Below are positions 10,387 to 24,500 of a stretch of 64,000 bases of DNA, piece after piece (the stretch's first letter is position 1; each line of letters starts with the position of its first letter). The DNA comes from Monarcha castaneiventris obscurior. Taxonomy: Eukaryota; Chordata; Aves; Passeriformes; Monarchidae. The notes under the pieces were generated by a model. That model ran no database searches and was not told where the DNA came from. It saw only the letters and a program-made list of their open reading frames with translations. Position numbers and translations under genes: made by a program. The stretch is from positions 8,320,001 to 8,384,000 of the forward strand of contig JAMPIT010000379.1 of NCBI GenBank assembly GCA_026261815.1. The letters are read 5' to 3'.

Positions 10387-12900
10387 GTTGTGCATATTCT
10401 TCTTTCTGTCTGTGAAATGGCAGAAGAAAATTGTCAGCAGTAAGATGCAGCTGACTCTTCTATTATAAACCCAGATGCAGGCTTCCAAAATATTTTGGCA
10501 TGAAAATAGCATGTGGGGTTTGGTTTTTGGTTTTGTTTTGTTTTTTAAAAAGAACATTTCATGTCATGAAACTGCTTACAACACAGTATGTATTAGCAGA
10601 GTTTTAAAGCCTCTCCAAAGTTTCAACTTATACAAAGGCTACATTTGTTCATAGTATACAAATAAATCTTGCTGTGGTTGAAATATCATGCTCCCACAAA
10701 AATTGGAACATTGTCAGCGAAACTGTCTCGAGTACTTACACAGACAAGTCACATTTATTTGGATGGAGCTTTCCTTTACTACAAATTCTCCAGCATGCCT
10801 AAAGATAGCAACTCCTGCCTACTGTGACAATACTACAAGGTGAAACACTACTAGGAGGAGGTTTGCATATTTTCAACAATGTCAAGATGGTTTAGTTAGC
10901 ACAGAAAATAAAATGTTTGGTGATAAAAGTGATAATAAAATCTTTCAAATGTAAATTCATAAAGAATTTTATAAGTTCCCAGAAAAATTGAAGCAACAGA
11001 GATGAAATTCAACAAGACCAAGAGAATAATATGCAAGTAAAGTGATATGCTAGGAAGATGACTGACTAGAATGACATTGCAATGCCAGGATGAAAATATC
11101 CTCAGCATGATTGTCTTAAATATAAGTGAAATCCTACAAAAACAGTGCTTAAAAAAAACCCCCAAAATATATTCAAAAACGTTAATGTCCCAAAACATCC
11201 TTTCTCCGCATGACTCAATCTACATATGTAAGTATTCCTACAAATTTTAGAAATAGATGTACTTCCTCAGCTTAAAAAAAAATGTAAAAAGTGTTTTGCC
11301 CAAAATAGAAAACCGTGCAAAGAGCAAAGATAAGACATCCTAGTGGAGAAAAAATGTTAATGTTCATTTGATAATTCAGTGTGATGTAAAGTAAAGCACA
11401 GGTGTTTGACCACAGTGCTATACTTGAGAATTGCATGATAAAATACTCTGTGAATAAATGGAGCATGAAGTGTGTGCTTAAAGCTCTGACCTGGGCATTA
11501 CTGCTAGAGGTGGACAGAAATATGTGGTCACCACTGTGGGCAGCTGCCACAGGGAGTTGATCCCAGCCCCTGGCTGGGGCACTTTCCACACTGTGGGAGA
11601 GCAGCTCCTAGCACACCCCTCAGCAGCAGATGATGTTCAGCACAGTTGAATCAATCAGCATATACTTCTTTCTTCAGTACCCCAACCAATTAAAAGGTCT
11701 TAATTTCCTCCTTTCATTATTATACTTTGGCTGTGACCAGATTGCACAAAACTCTTACTTCTGGGGCCAGGGCTGGAAGAAGTCCTTACTTGAAAAACTG
11801 AGGGCTTCCAGCAGCTTTGGCTAAGCTGGAAATGCTATTTTTCTATACTGCTATGCCATTGCTATCAGAATGGGATTACTTTTTCTTCTGTACACAATAG
11901 CCATATCAATATAGATTGAAATGTTTCACTGGCTCCTCATGTGGTGTCTGAAACAGCAGAGAAACAGAGTATGTACTTCTTTGTTGAAAAATGTGTGGTA
12001 TTTTTATTCCCCACTAAGGGACCACCAATTGATTCTGAGGTCCTTAATAGTGCTCAAAATCCTTAGGATGAATTTGTGGTTGTATTACAACTCGGTTCAG
12101 ACTAATAGATTTAATGCTTTTCCTATTGCAGTCTCCCACAGAGAGGTAAAAAAACCCCTTTGCTTTGTGCAATAAGGGGCAACACTTTCCGTCACTATCA
12201 ACCATAAATCATTAAACATTTTATATTATTTGTGTTAGAAATAACTACTAAATGAGAAAATACCTAGTTAAATGATGTAATTTAATTCCCTTAGACTACT
12301 CATCTGTGATTTCTACAACATAAACCGCATTTCTGTTTTTGTTTTGTTCTTTTACTTCATTTTCCGCAAATAAGTTTTATGATAATTTCTAATTGTCTTA
12401 GTAATTTGTTTATTTATATACCCCCACCCCAACTCACATACCCTGCTTTCCACCACTAGATCTGCAATTAATTCCTTTAGGCAAGGGAAAATACCCGTTT
12501 CTGTGTGCAGTATTCCGAGAAGTCACTGTGTTACTACACACACAGTTCCCACTTACTGAATACTTTTGTTTTGAGACTGTGATGTGTACATACTGAGCAT
12601 AGATGGAAAATGAGTCAATGCTCCAGACAGACGCATTCCTTTCTGGCTGTAATATTGATGTCTGAAATTCAACTTACCAGATTCCTTCAAGTGCTGTGTA
12701 ATGAGGATTACAATAAACTAGCAATAGTTTTACATTTTCTATCATTTTCTACTCTAGCAAGTGAAGAATTAGCTAGTATTTCAGTATTTGCCGGGGAAGA
12801 AAAAGTCTCAGATAAATCCCCAAATCAACACTTCTTGGATTCACAGAGGTAAGAGTGTCTGCTCAAGGGAAATTCCTGAATTAATATATAACTGCATACC

Positions 12901-12915
12901 ACTGCCATCTACTGA
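12901..12915 (-). promoter_or_regulatory. CTCF-like motif
   Basis: The minus strand reads TCAGTAGATGGCAGT, which departs at one position from the CTCF core consensus CCASYAGRKGGCRSY. It shares the 12-mer TAGATGGCAGTG with a similar site on the plus strand at 48075. The degenerate motif occurs by chance fairly often, so occupancy is unproven. Confidence 0.35.
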
Positions 12916-15470
12916 ATGCAGAATATGCTGAAAGTACCCATGCATACCTTCTTGCTCTGAGAGCAGAGTTTACCAGTCTTCCCTCTACCCTGTCAAATGG
13001 GAGCCCTTACAGTTCCCACAACACAAAGTGTATTCCAGAGCATAAGGGTTACACATAGAGTGCAATTAAGAATTCATCATTAATGACTTGGTCAATTTAT
13101 CCTCTCAAAGAGTAGACATAAACAGTATTCTAATCTCTCTGGACTTAACTGCTATCCACACAATTTTTTTTTTTTGGCATTATAACTTTATTTATAGAGA
13201 ATATTTGGAAGGCATATTGTGATATATGATTGTACCTCATTAGTCAAGTCCTAAAATACTAGTTCTGCTCCCATGTCTGATAAATACTTCCATGTTTAAT
13301 TATTTGTCCAGGCTTGAAACAGTGCTTCTAAGGATACTTAAACCAATGACTTAACATTTACTTTCTTTGGTATTCATTCCAGTAATACTTTTCTGATGTG
13401 AGCATGGCAAATAATATTTTTGAAATGCACATTAACTGATACATCTTCAAATTCTCCCAACTTTAGATATGAACACAATATCTGGTCTTGTACATAAAAA
13501 ATTTTAAGTTTTTATTCTGGAACATTCACCAGGAACTCAAGTAATGAAGTGGGCTGTGACATCAGGCAGTTTAGAAGTACAATGGCATGACCTCAAAGAG
13601 AAAGCCTAACAGGGTCTGCTTTCATAATGGTTGATGAAGTTTATTATGTCAGTCACCACTGTCAAGAGTATTACATTAAAAAAATCACTGTTGTTATTAA
13701 CTGTGCTAAAGATGGGTGTAAAAGGAAGCACTTGCTTCCAAAATCAGTCTGGCATTTAGTCATGATTTCTATTTTTGTCCTCTCTTTGCTCTAGAGTCAA
13801 CCATTCATTCTTATCACAGGACTTCTACTCACATATGTCCCGTCTCTTTTACTCACCCTTCTAAGTCTTATGTCCATCAGCTGCTCCCTTAAACCCAGGG
13901 GGATTAATGTCTACAAGGCACTCAGGAGCTTAACTGCAATCAATTTGGTTCTACCAAAATTGCAGTGTCGCAAATACTCAACATTTAAAAAAATGCGCGA
14001 ATTATTGTACAAATGGATTCCTAAAAGTGCCAAAAATCCCAGATAAGGACACCTACAAATGGTAGTAAAATGTGAAAATGAGCACATTAAAAACGCACAA
14101 AGAGCAAAGGCATACAGCTTTCCTAGTTCAGCACACTTAATTTTTGTCTGTAGATCTATGTTTTTATGTCCTCATAAAATTTGTTTGATGGATTGACATC
14201 TGCGCACTACAAATGTGAATAGATTTGAAGTATTTCAAATTTCTCATTATTCACCTTTTGCTTGGAATGGAATATTCATTATTTCTTTTAAGATTTCTAA
14301 CTATAGTCTTGAAATTTTATTTGAAGTGCTGCCTTTTTAGAGTCACTGGAGACAAATTCCACTCTCACTGGTGGTGGTATACTCCCTCTCACTCATCAAC
14401 ACCCCATTCATGTAATTGCAAGAGAATTATGGAAGGCATTTTGTACCCAAATAGTTTTCAGCTGTATTGTTATTAGAGAGACCTTCAGGGGGATACCAAG
14501 AAAACAGATGAAAAATGTGAGACACTTAATTTCAGTTGCATTCATAGAATTTATTTGAGCAATGGAGCAGTAAACATTATCAACACTGTTATAAATAGTA
14601 CGAAAGATTCTGTACATACTATTATATAAATGGTAACACAAAAGACGTGACTTGGACCCTTTTTCAAGAATAAAGGGGTAGTTATTTATCTCTAATGACT
14701 GATAAACAGGCAAGACCAGTCTTATATTAGCTAGACACATTCCATTTCATTGGAAAATGTCATGAACAAGATTCTTGGATGTGCTTTCTGAAATAGCAGA
14801 TAGCTGGATTCAACAAATACAATAGGTTTCCGCCAAATTATTCTATGTGCGAAATACCAATTTGAATTCAAAATAACTATCTCAGTTATGATTTAGGTTG
14901 TATCATCCCCATCGGGTCATGGCCTATGAACACCTAAGAGGGATCATTTTTCCTTAAATTCCCACTACTATCTCTCTCCTGAAGTCCTTCTGATTAAATG
15001 CTACATCTAACCTAAAAATGATGCAAGCTTGTAAACCATGAACCAAAACACGTTCCTAAACCTTGAGAAGAAATATATTTATTTGCTACAGTGTTTTATT
15101 CCTAACTCCCTCATTCTTTGTTTACTGCAAATCATTAAATTGAGTCAGTTTCAGAATTAATTCAATTTGCTTACTCCTAGATTACAAAGGAGTACATGGG
15201 ATTGGAAATTAAATGTCTCAAACTCCTTGCCAAATTTCTGACAAATCTGTAAGTAACATCTTACTGATTCCGTTAGTTTTTAAGATAAAAGTGTCCATTA
15301 TCCAGGCCCTTTTTGGATGTTTCAGACTGCAAAACATCACTGTTTTTAGGAAAAGCAAATTAACTTTGGTGTACATCATGAGACAGATAACTTTTAAAGC
15401 AGTCCGTTTTTTTCAAGTTTCTCTTTCTGAAGCACCAGAGCCACAATTGTGCTGTCTCAGAAGGCGTTAT

Positions 15471-15530
15471 GTGCTCATTTCTATTCTAAATTTCTATTCT
15501 AAATTTGTGCTCATTTGTATTCTAAATTTT
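15471..15530. repeat. Short tandem repeat of an AT-rich unit
   Basis: The sequence GTGCTCATTTCTATTCTAAA is followed by a partial copy (TTTCTATTCTAAATTT) and then GTGCTCATTTGTATTCTAAA. The units differ by single bases and by the presence of the GTGCTC segment. It is a local slippage duplication in the intron. Confidence 0.8.
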
Positions 15531-18500
15531 CTTCACTGCTGCAGTTTTCTCTCCATTCATCTGTGGTAGAAAAGTCCTTTTTGAGAAAACAAGACCCTTA
15601 GTCCTGTAATCCTTGTCTCTATTAAACAACACAGGACACAGTGAGAGCAGATTGCCCTGGCCAAGGATGCTGTGCTATTGCAGCTATTGTCATGGCAGTC
15701 TTGCCAGCACAGTCCATCCCAAGCACAATCTGTGGGAAACCTGCCTTCTTTCATGCAAGTGGAGGGACGTGAAGTGACACAAAGTACTCTGAGACAAAAT
15801 TTTGTCTCCAGGTTTATCTATGCTTCAGGTGAGATCAGTTTTTCAACAGAAACTTTCACAAAATCAAATAATTAAGAGTAAACAAAGCAAACACATACTG
15901 ATTTTACTTGACTTTGCTCTTTTTCATTTTACTATGCTGCTAATTGGAGAGAGTACAGAAGTTCTTTCCTTTCCCAAATTTCTGATCTGAAGTCCAAGGA
16001 CCATCTTTGAGATACCACAACTGTTCATGCAGTCTCAGTTTCCCTCTCTCTGTGATGGACATTACCACATTGTTCAAAAGTAACAGCACCTGTGACAATA
16101 CAAGGGCAGAGACTGGAAAATTCATCCAAGATGTAAGAGAGCCAAAGTAGGAGAAACAGGCACAGGAGCATTTGGTGTTCATCTTGTATCATTTGGAGCA
16201 CTTTCAATGGATACAAGACACATTCCTACCTTTGCTCATACCAACATCAACCCTTCAGAAGCTATGGAGAAGAACTATTTTTAACCAAAGCCCTTCAGCA
16301 GCCCTAGAAGCAGAAAAGGCTGACTTGCAGTCAGGGGAGGGTGATACAGATCTGTTCACATCCATGGTAAGGACCCAGACAGACACTTCCCCCACTCTTC
16401 CCTGTCCCTGCCCTACTCTTGCCAAGCCATTGCCCTTTGCCTTCTCCCCTCCCTTGTGCTCTGCTTGGCCTCCACACCTTGTCTGGACTCTGCTGAGCTG
16501 CGAGTGGGAACAGAGAGTGACAGGAATAGTTCGCAATCGTTGCTATGAAGACAACTAACGGCATGAACAGTAATTCCAGGGAGGCCTTCCCACCTCAGCA
16601 GAGCAATGACTATTTACGGCCTGAAAGGGCTTGCCAGCATCCAGTTCAACATCCTCTTAAGGGCAACAGATTATCCCTAGAGTTGGCTCCTCCAAGACTG
16701 GGCACTGAACTGTGGGAAGGACATAACCTGAGGCTGGAGGGAGCTAACTCACTCAAGCTACAGAAGAAACATTTAATCATGTCTGAAGTGTCAGGATAGG
16801 TGGACAGGGAATGGGGAGCATAGTTTTGCCTGCTGTGAACTGTCCAGGTTTTTCAACACTGGGAATATTATGTTCCTCCTCTTCACCTCAAACTTTGATT
16901 TTTCATTGATTAATTCACCATTTGTGAAGGAAATGTAATTGATCACTACGTGCTTAGACACTGTACTTTAATTTCTCAGACAAAGAAGTCACAGCTCACT
17001 TTTGGCTAAATGACTGCTGTAATGGCATTATCATCATCACGAACTTGAAGAAGCTGAGCCCTAGCTGCAGTATGAATGCAAAAACCTATCTAAATCAGAA
17101 TATTTCCCACAGTATCTTCCAAGTATGTCCAGAAATATGATACTAAATAATTTCTCTAAGCTCTGTTCCTTTACAATGTCATCAGTTACATGCTGTACCA
17201 AGTCATTCATCATCCAGACAGCATTTGTACAAATATATGTCAGTCTATAAATTGGCTGTAGATGTTTCCAAACATTTTTCTTTCTGTCACGTCTACCAGT
17301 ATTTCACCTTGTCACTAGTACTATGTGAAGGATCTTAGCCAGGTAATAGAAATGCACTTCAATTGCACATGTGAAGTTTTATCCCAAAACCATCCCGTTC
17401 TTCCTAAATGTAAGATTGCCAGTCAGCTCCAGGTAATATCATTTTGGTTGCAACTAAAAATTCCTTTCAAGTTTTCAGGCGCTACTGTCCTTCTTTGGAT
17501 AGTTTCCCCATTTCTATAAAGCCTTTACGATTAAATATTGGGTTTTATTTGGCTTTTTTATTATTATTTTTAAAAGATGATTTTAAAATACTAAAGAAAG
17601 AATTCATTAATGTGTAGTGGTGAGATTAATACAAAGTTTTCTCCTTTTATTCATAAAAGTAACAAACATCTTTTACATGTTTATTACAAGAAAAAAAAAT
17701 CTCTATGAAGTTATAAGTCTTTCAAAACTACAGTTTCCCAAGGGGATATTTATAAGCTAACATCTTTGAGCTGGGGCACAGGTCTAGTTCCCAAACTGGC
17801 AGAGCTGTATTGCAAGACTACAATCAAGGGAGGAAAATACAGGTATATCTTGATGTATCTCTTTGAGACTGGCAACTGTCCAAAACCTCTGTCTGAACCT
17901 GGAGTCCCAATTTCCATGGTCAGTCACAGAAGCCATTGTTAGAACATCAAATTTTGGAATAAAAACAAAGAGCAGCTAAGGAAATGCATTCTGTTTAGAG
18001 TCTTAGCTTCTGTCTATACAATAAATCACAAAGCAGTTTTGTAGAAGCAGGTCTATGGATTCCCAGCTGGTACAATTATTCTAGGAGCTGGTGTACTCTC
18101 AAATAACACATTTTTGAGGACTGAAAAACACTGGAAGGAGAGTATGCCCTGATTCTGTTCTCCTTGATTTCAACAGGAGCAAAACCAGGTCCTCAATCTG
18201 TGTGTAATTCACATGATCTACTTAGCTAAACAATTAAGTCACAGCTCTGACATCTGATATTTATTTTAAGTTCTTTGAGCCAGATTCTCTTCTTTGAGCC
18301 AACCCTTTTTTCTGTTCTGGTGGCACAAAGGCTATAACAATCATGGATTTTCCCAGCTGGAGATTCTCCCAGCATGAATAAGTCTTTACCTGTCTGGCAA
18401 AATCAGCTTTCATGTTATTTCCTCCTCTATTGCACCCTCTGAATCTTTACCATACTCTTATGAGAAAGAGTGAATTACTGCGCCTGGGCTACAGCCCTCA

Positions 18501-21500
18501 TTACCATGCTTCAAATATCCTTAGCCTATATACTTGCCTCTTCAAACTAAACCTATATGGTTAATTTTAAATAATCCTTAAGCTACTGTAACTGAAGTAA
18601 AAGCATATTCTGCTCTGATGCTTCTTCTGTGGTATTTCAGAAGACACAACTGAGGATCCTTCCAAGGTGTGTTACCAATGAGATACCTCAGAAGCTCTGA
18701 ACCCATGAACTCTGGTTCACTTCTATCTGTGCAGGCCATGCTTAATAATTTAACCATAGTGCAAGATCATCCCTAAAGTAAAGACCCTCAATCAAGCATG
18801 CCAACTTCCCTGTCTCCACTCCAAGAGAGGAGAGGCTGTATGAAAGGATAACCTGAAGACTCAGGTTCAACTGAAAAATTCCACACAATCTGAACAGAGT
18901 GTTTTTCAACCACTGCTTGAGTGGGGAACCTTATGGTTAACAGCTGCTCCTTCTACATTATTGTAGGGGATGCATCCAATGAGAAGAGCCTTAGGTGAGA
19001 CTAGTTTAATGGTGAAAAAAATCAGGATGCAGTTTAACGCTGCTCTTATTTCAGTTCACTTTAACCAACAATTCAGTGTGGAACTGATCTGCTGGGAAAT
19101 GTGAATGCTCACAGGGGAACTGCCTCCCATGTGCGCTGTGGGAAGTAATGGAACAATGCTGACATTGTGAAGGGACCGCCAATTTTTCAAACTTCATCCA
19201 CATCTTTGAATATGTTCAGACTGTCAAGGAATTAGTCAAGGAGCTGACTCCAGTCTCAAGATGAGATGCACTCACATCCTAATCCCTCATGCCTGTGCTC
19301 TTTTTTGGTTAACTGAAACCTGGAGCTCTCCACAAGTGTACCCTGGCACATGGTGTAGGCTGCAGCTCTTCCCCAGAGGCACACAGTGGCCATCATGTCA
19401 CAAACAGATATTTTCGTGTTATAGACTCTGCCTTGGACAGCTGAAGAATCGTTCATTCCAGAGGCAACTGGAAACTGGTAGCAAACAGGTTAACCAAACA
19501 GAAAAAAAATAAAAAAATAAGTATGGAAAGTGTGGTTTCTAAGAAGAAACAAAAGGTCTGCTTGAGCATCCCACTTATTTCATTGTATCCCCTTTAGCTA
19601 CCATACAGCTGTGCCCCACTTCTGGGGAAAATTCTGTTCTAAGGTGTGAGTTCCAATGAACTCCTGAAATATTCACTAAACAGCTACCTACCACGTTTGT
19701 CTTCCAAGAACAATATAATGGTCCAACAAAGTAGGCTCACAGCTTCATGTGCCGAGATTGTTGGCCAAGGAAATGAGTCAACTTGGGAGGTAAACAGCAT
19801 CAAAGAGAGCAACATTCAGAATGCAGCAGCCTCTTCTGATCCAATGCTTTTTAATCAGCTACTTTCCAATAATTCATTAAGACTTGAACAAAGAGATTGA
19901 AACATTGGCTTCTCCTAGGGCTTCAGCCAAGCGTAACGAAATTATAACAGGATATATTTACAAGGTTGGATATCTTGAACTCAGCTGTAATTATGTGTAT
20001 TAGTAATTCTTCAATAGCTGCTTAGAAAGCATATTTGTATTAGTTAATCCTTGCCTGTGGAGACCCTTATATTAGCTTGGCAAAAGAACATTAAGAAGGA
20101 TGGATTTCTTTTTTTTCCCTCTCAGCAAATCCCTGTTTCCATCAGAAAATGCTGTGGGATCAAGTAATAAGCCAAATGTAGTGTATATGGTTACTTTTCT
20201 GCCATTACTATTAGTGATCACTTTAGAAAATAGTTAAAACTAGAATGGATATGGACCTAAGTCAGCATATTCTGTTAAGTTTTAACAACTATACTTTGCA
20301 TTATGAGACTCTGGAACAGCACCACATACAGATTAGCACTATGTGCATACTTCACCTTTTTTCTTTTCTCCTCTGTCAGAGACGTGAACATGGAAAACAC
20401 TAAAACATATATTTATTTTGAAAAGTAAAGAAAAAATTCTCAAAACTATTACAGATCTGATGTATGTCTTTATGCAAAAGAGCCCTCCTTTTTTCAGGAA
20501 AATCTAATAAACAGGATAGCATATCCCTCAAACAATTCAAATGAGAAAACCTAGGGTATTATGAAACCCTTGCTATTTCGAATACTAAAGCTGTGAATAT
20601 GTACTTGTCCCTTTCCAAGAAGAAAGATGTATTACTACACTAACTGTTCATTAAACTTACACAAGGATAATTCACTGAAAAGAATGAGACATATAGGAAA
20701 GAGTGGTCAAATTATTCAAGGCATTACTCACTGAAGCTATCTTTCCCTATTTGTAATTTTTTTTCTATAAAAGAAAACTATTTCCATTAATTCACCTATC
20801 ACCTTCTTGGAATTACTAAACTATCAAGGGAGATATTTCAGATGAATCCAGAGACTCCAAATTATGCCTGGAAAGTTATTGGAGGGCCCTGACTGAAGGC
20901 AAAACCACTCTTAGAATGAGATACAGAGACTGCATTTAGATAAGTATTAAGAGGAAATTCACTTTGTGCAATTCTGCAGGACTCTATGCAAAGCACTCTG
21001 AGCTATCATGGCTGCTAATAAATGTAGATTTTGGAATATTTGCATAAATTAAATACAAGAACAGCTGCAATGCATCAAAGGCAATATATGAATTAGTTGA
21101 ATGGACTGAATGAAAACTGATGACATGTGCCTAACTGCATACAAGCCAAACTCAGCACTGACAAACACAGGCAAACTCTACAGGTGTGAAAGGAAATAGA
21201 ATCAAGTTTGCCAGAGCCTAATTAGACCCTGCTCTTTTTTCTAAATATGCATAGGCTCCAGGTTGATTGCTGTGCAAATAGTAATGTTTAACTGTACTTT
21301 ACATTTCCTGTGCTTATTTTAGGAATGCTTCTATTTCTTTCCGAATTAGAACAGATACAGGACTACCAAAAATTGATTAATAATACACCATTTTTCCATT
21401 ATAAATACTTCATCCTAAACAACTGCTTTAAAGGTGTTCCCAGTGATTATATGTCAGGTTTATACTGAGGCTAAGATCATTTTACCCTATCATAGCTTCA

Positions 21501-24500
21501 TAAGGCAACCACTTATAAAGTATAACTAAGATCAAAATATTTTATTTGCGTGTTGCATATAAATGAATCAAAGATAGTGAGCTACTTAGACATACTAATA
21601 TTGGAGGTTTTATCTTCAAGGATCAAAAACAGATGTAACATACATGCAAACACACATTTCATTGCGCCAAAAGGTGCTGAGCAGAAAGAGCTGACCTTAA
21701 AAAAGCAGAAAACACTTTCCATATCTTGGGACTGAGAAACTTTAACATTTTCCTTTTTTAATACCATTGCCACGGTTATAATATTCTGGTATTCTGAGAT
21801 AGAGTTTAACTGCAGAGAAAGTGGTACCCTTAACACTTGAGAGGTTTTCTATTTATCGTAAGATAACATATAACATGTTTTTAATACTTAATCCCCAGAT
21901 TTTCTCCTTTTTTCACTCCTTGTTCTGACAGGAAAGGAACAGCTATCTCAGCCAAAAGTAAAGAAGGAGAATCAAGGCCTTTCTGGAGGTGCTGCTCAGT
22001 TCTGGGACAGTGGACTTCAGTAATAAATGTGTAGCTTGGATTTGTTTCAAGGATTTTAAAAGCCCTGACTGCATCTTATATAAGTGATCCTCCATATTCC
22101 CACAGAGCTAAATCACATATACACACATGCAGTGACTCCACCATGTAGGTAATGTAGAGTCACCCTGCTCACGAGAAGTAGATCTGAGTGTAAATCTGCT
22201 GTACCTTTGCCAGTCTTATACACACAAATTGTTTATTTTGTATTAATCCCTTTTCTGAAAGAACGAAAATTGCCTGATATCTGGAAAAGTGACTTGTTAC
22301 TGAATAAAGGGGGAAATCTGTATATGTTAACTTCCCATACACACTTGGCACTTGATCATATAATAATGGGAAGCCCAGATTGTGGTACCTTGCTAAATTA
22401 CCACTGACCAACAGGTCCATTCAAAATTCAGGCACATAGTATTAAATGCAAGCAATTCTCCTACTCTAGATTGTCTTCTGGCCCAGAAGATTTCCCTGGA
22501 GACCACAAGAAATCCTCATTATTAGTAGGCTTTGGCCATAACCCTTTGTCTACTATGTAAAAGACAAGTTCTGAAAATCTTTTTCCTAAATTTCCTAAAT
22601 TTAAATTTCTGTGACAGCAGAGAAGTCTCTCGTGCTAGGCATGCTATGTCATTAGCAGACAAAGAAGTAATTACTCTATCATGATTAGAGTAATAACATC
22701 ACAGCTATCTTCTTACTTACTTTAATCCAATGGGATTTAAGGGTTTTACTAATCCGGGGCATACATACATCCACTACTGTTACATACACTGACAAGGATG
22801 CATTTTCTAACACTTCATTTCAAAGGTTCTTACTACTGAAACACATCATAAACAGCAAAGGTTAGGGAAGAAAAAGTGTCAGACTGTTTTCCAGTAGGGT
22901 TTTATTTTGCTTTACACTTTATTTTACAGGCTTGAGTGAAAAAGGAGAAAATAATTTGAGTACCAAAGCCTTAATTAGATTTGTGCTATGTCACTCAGGA
23001 TGCTGTCTAAAATCTGCAAGGAGCATGACAATGACTGCTTTGCTGATGTAACTTTAAATGTTTTTCTTTAAGTCAAAGACACAGATTCCAAATCATGTAG
23101 TAAGATAGCACGTACTAAAATGCAATTGAACCAATTTACTTGAATTGAGAAAGACTCAGTAGACTTTTAAAAAAACCAACAACACGGAACTTAAAAAAAA
23201 AGTTTAAATATTCTTAGTATTCAAAATTGTGCCTTTACCATGAGTGGTTTTTGCTTGACTACATACATTTTAATTGTATGTTTAAAAACAAAGTGTTAGG
23301 ATCAAAAAGTAGCCACAGTTTGTAACTCCAAATGGTATTTTTCACTGGTGTTAAAGCCTGTGTTAAATAAACAAATTTTTATGCACTGTTTTGGTAAAAT
23401 CAGTGGAGTACATAAATGATTTTTTGCACAGCAGACATAACAAAACATAGGATAATATAAAAATGGCCACTAATCAATTACATGCTTGGATCCTTCATGT
23501 GTTAAATCTTGTTTATAATCTAAAGAATTGTGCCCTCAGTATGTAATCAATAGTCAATTAAACCCCTCACTAGAGCAACTCTTTTCCAATTGACCGACAT
23601 TAAAAACCCACCAAACTTGAGTAAATAGCCTGTAGGACTTCCACAAAAGTAGTAACCTCTAATTCCCAAGTGGCAAAATGAAGCAGTCATCCTTAAATTG
23701 AATAGAAAAGCCTAACCATCAACCATCAAAACCAAACATAAGCAACAATTTAATTTCCTTTTTTTTTTCAGTACAATGTCACCTGAATGCTTGTAATGAA
23801 AAAGAAGATATTTACCATGACAGTTAAAGTGTATTTATTTGGTATGTTTTAAAGCAAGTCTTACAAATTATTAGCATAGGATATGGTCACATTTCAGTTT
23901 TTGGTTTTTTTTAACTTCATTGATATATAGGAGATAAAACTCCCAAAATTTTAGTGCTCTAGAAAACAGATGTTAATAAGGGGGATATTTTCCCCTTCCT
24001 ACAAACTCCTTTCAGGTCACTTCGAGGCATGTTCTTTAAGAATGAAATGATCCCAATGCAGTCAGTGGCCTTACACATACTTTAGGCATGGAAGCAGTCA
24101 CCCCTTTCTGTCTGCAGCCTTTCAGTGGCTCTTTTCGTAGATGGTGCATCTTTCTCGGGTACCTCATTGATTATGAAGTTTTGCTTCTAGATTTCCACAG
24201 TGGCTACTACTACACTATTATATTTATACTGTGATAAACACTTTGGAAAATATAAGCCTTTACAAGTCACATTGGTAACTCTTAAATCACATGTGGGTCT
24301 GAAACATCACATCTTTCTCATGCAAATTGCCCTCAAACCCTATTAATTAGAAGAGGAGTCTGTGTGCCTTTATGTATGGACGTATGTATACATGTCTTTT
24401 TAAATCTTTCTCCCTGTATACATGGTTATTTAAAAAGCAACATCATCTCCACACATGAAGCAGTGTATTTTCAAGGCTACAGGCTATCTATAAAACAATA

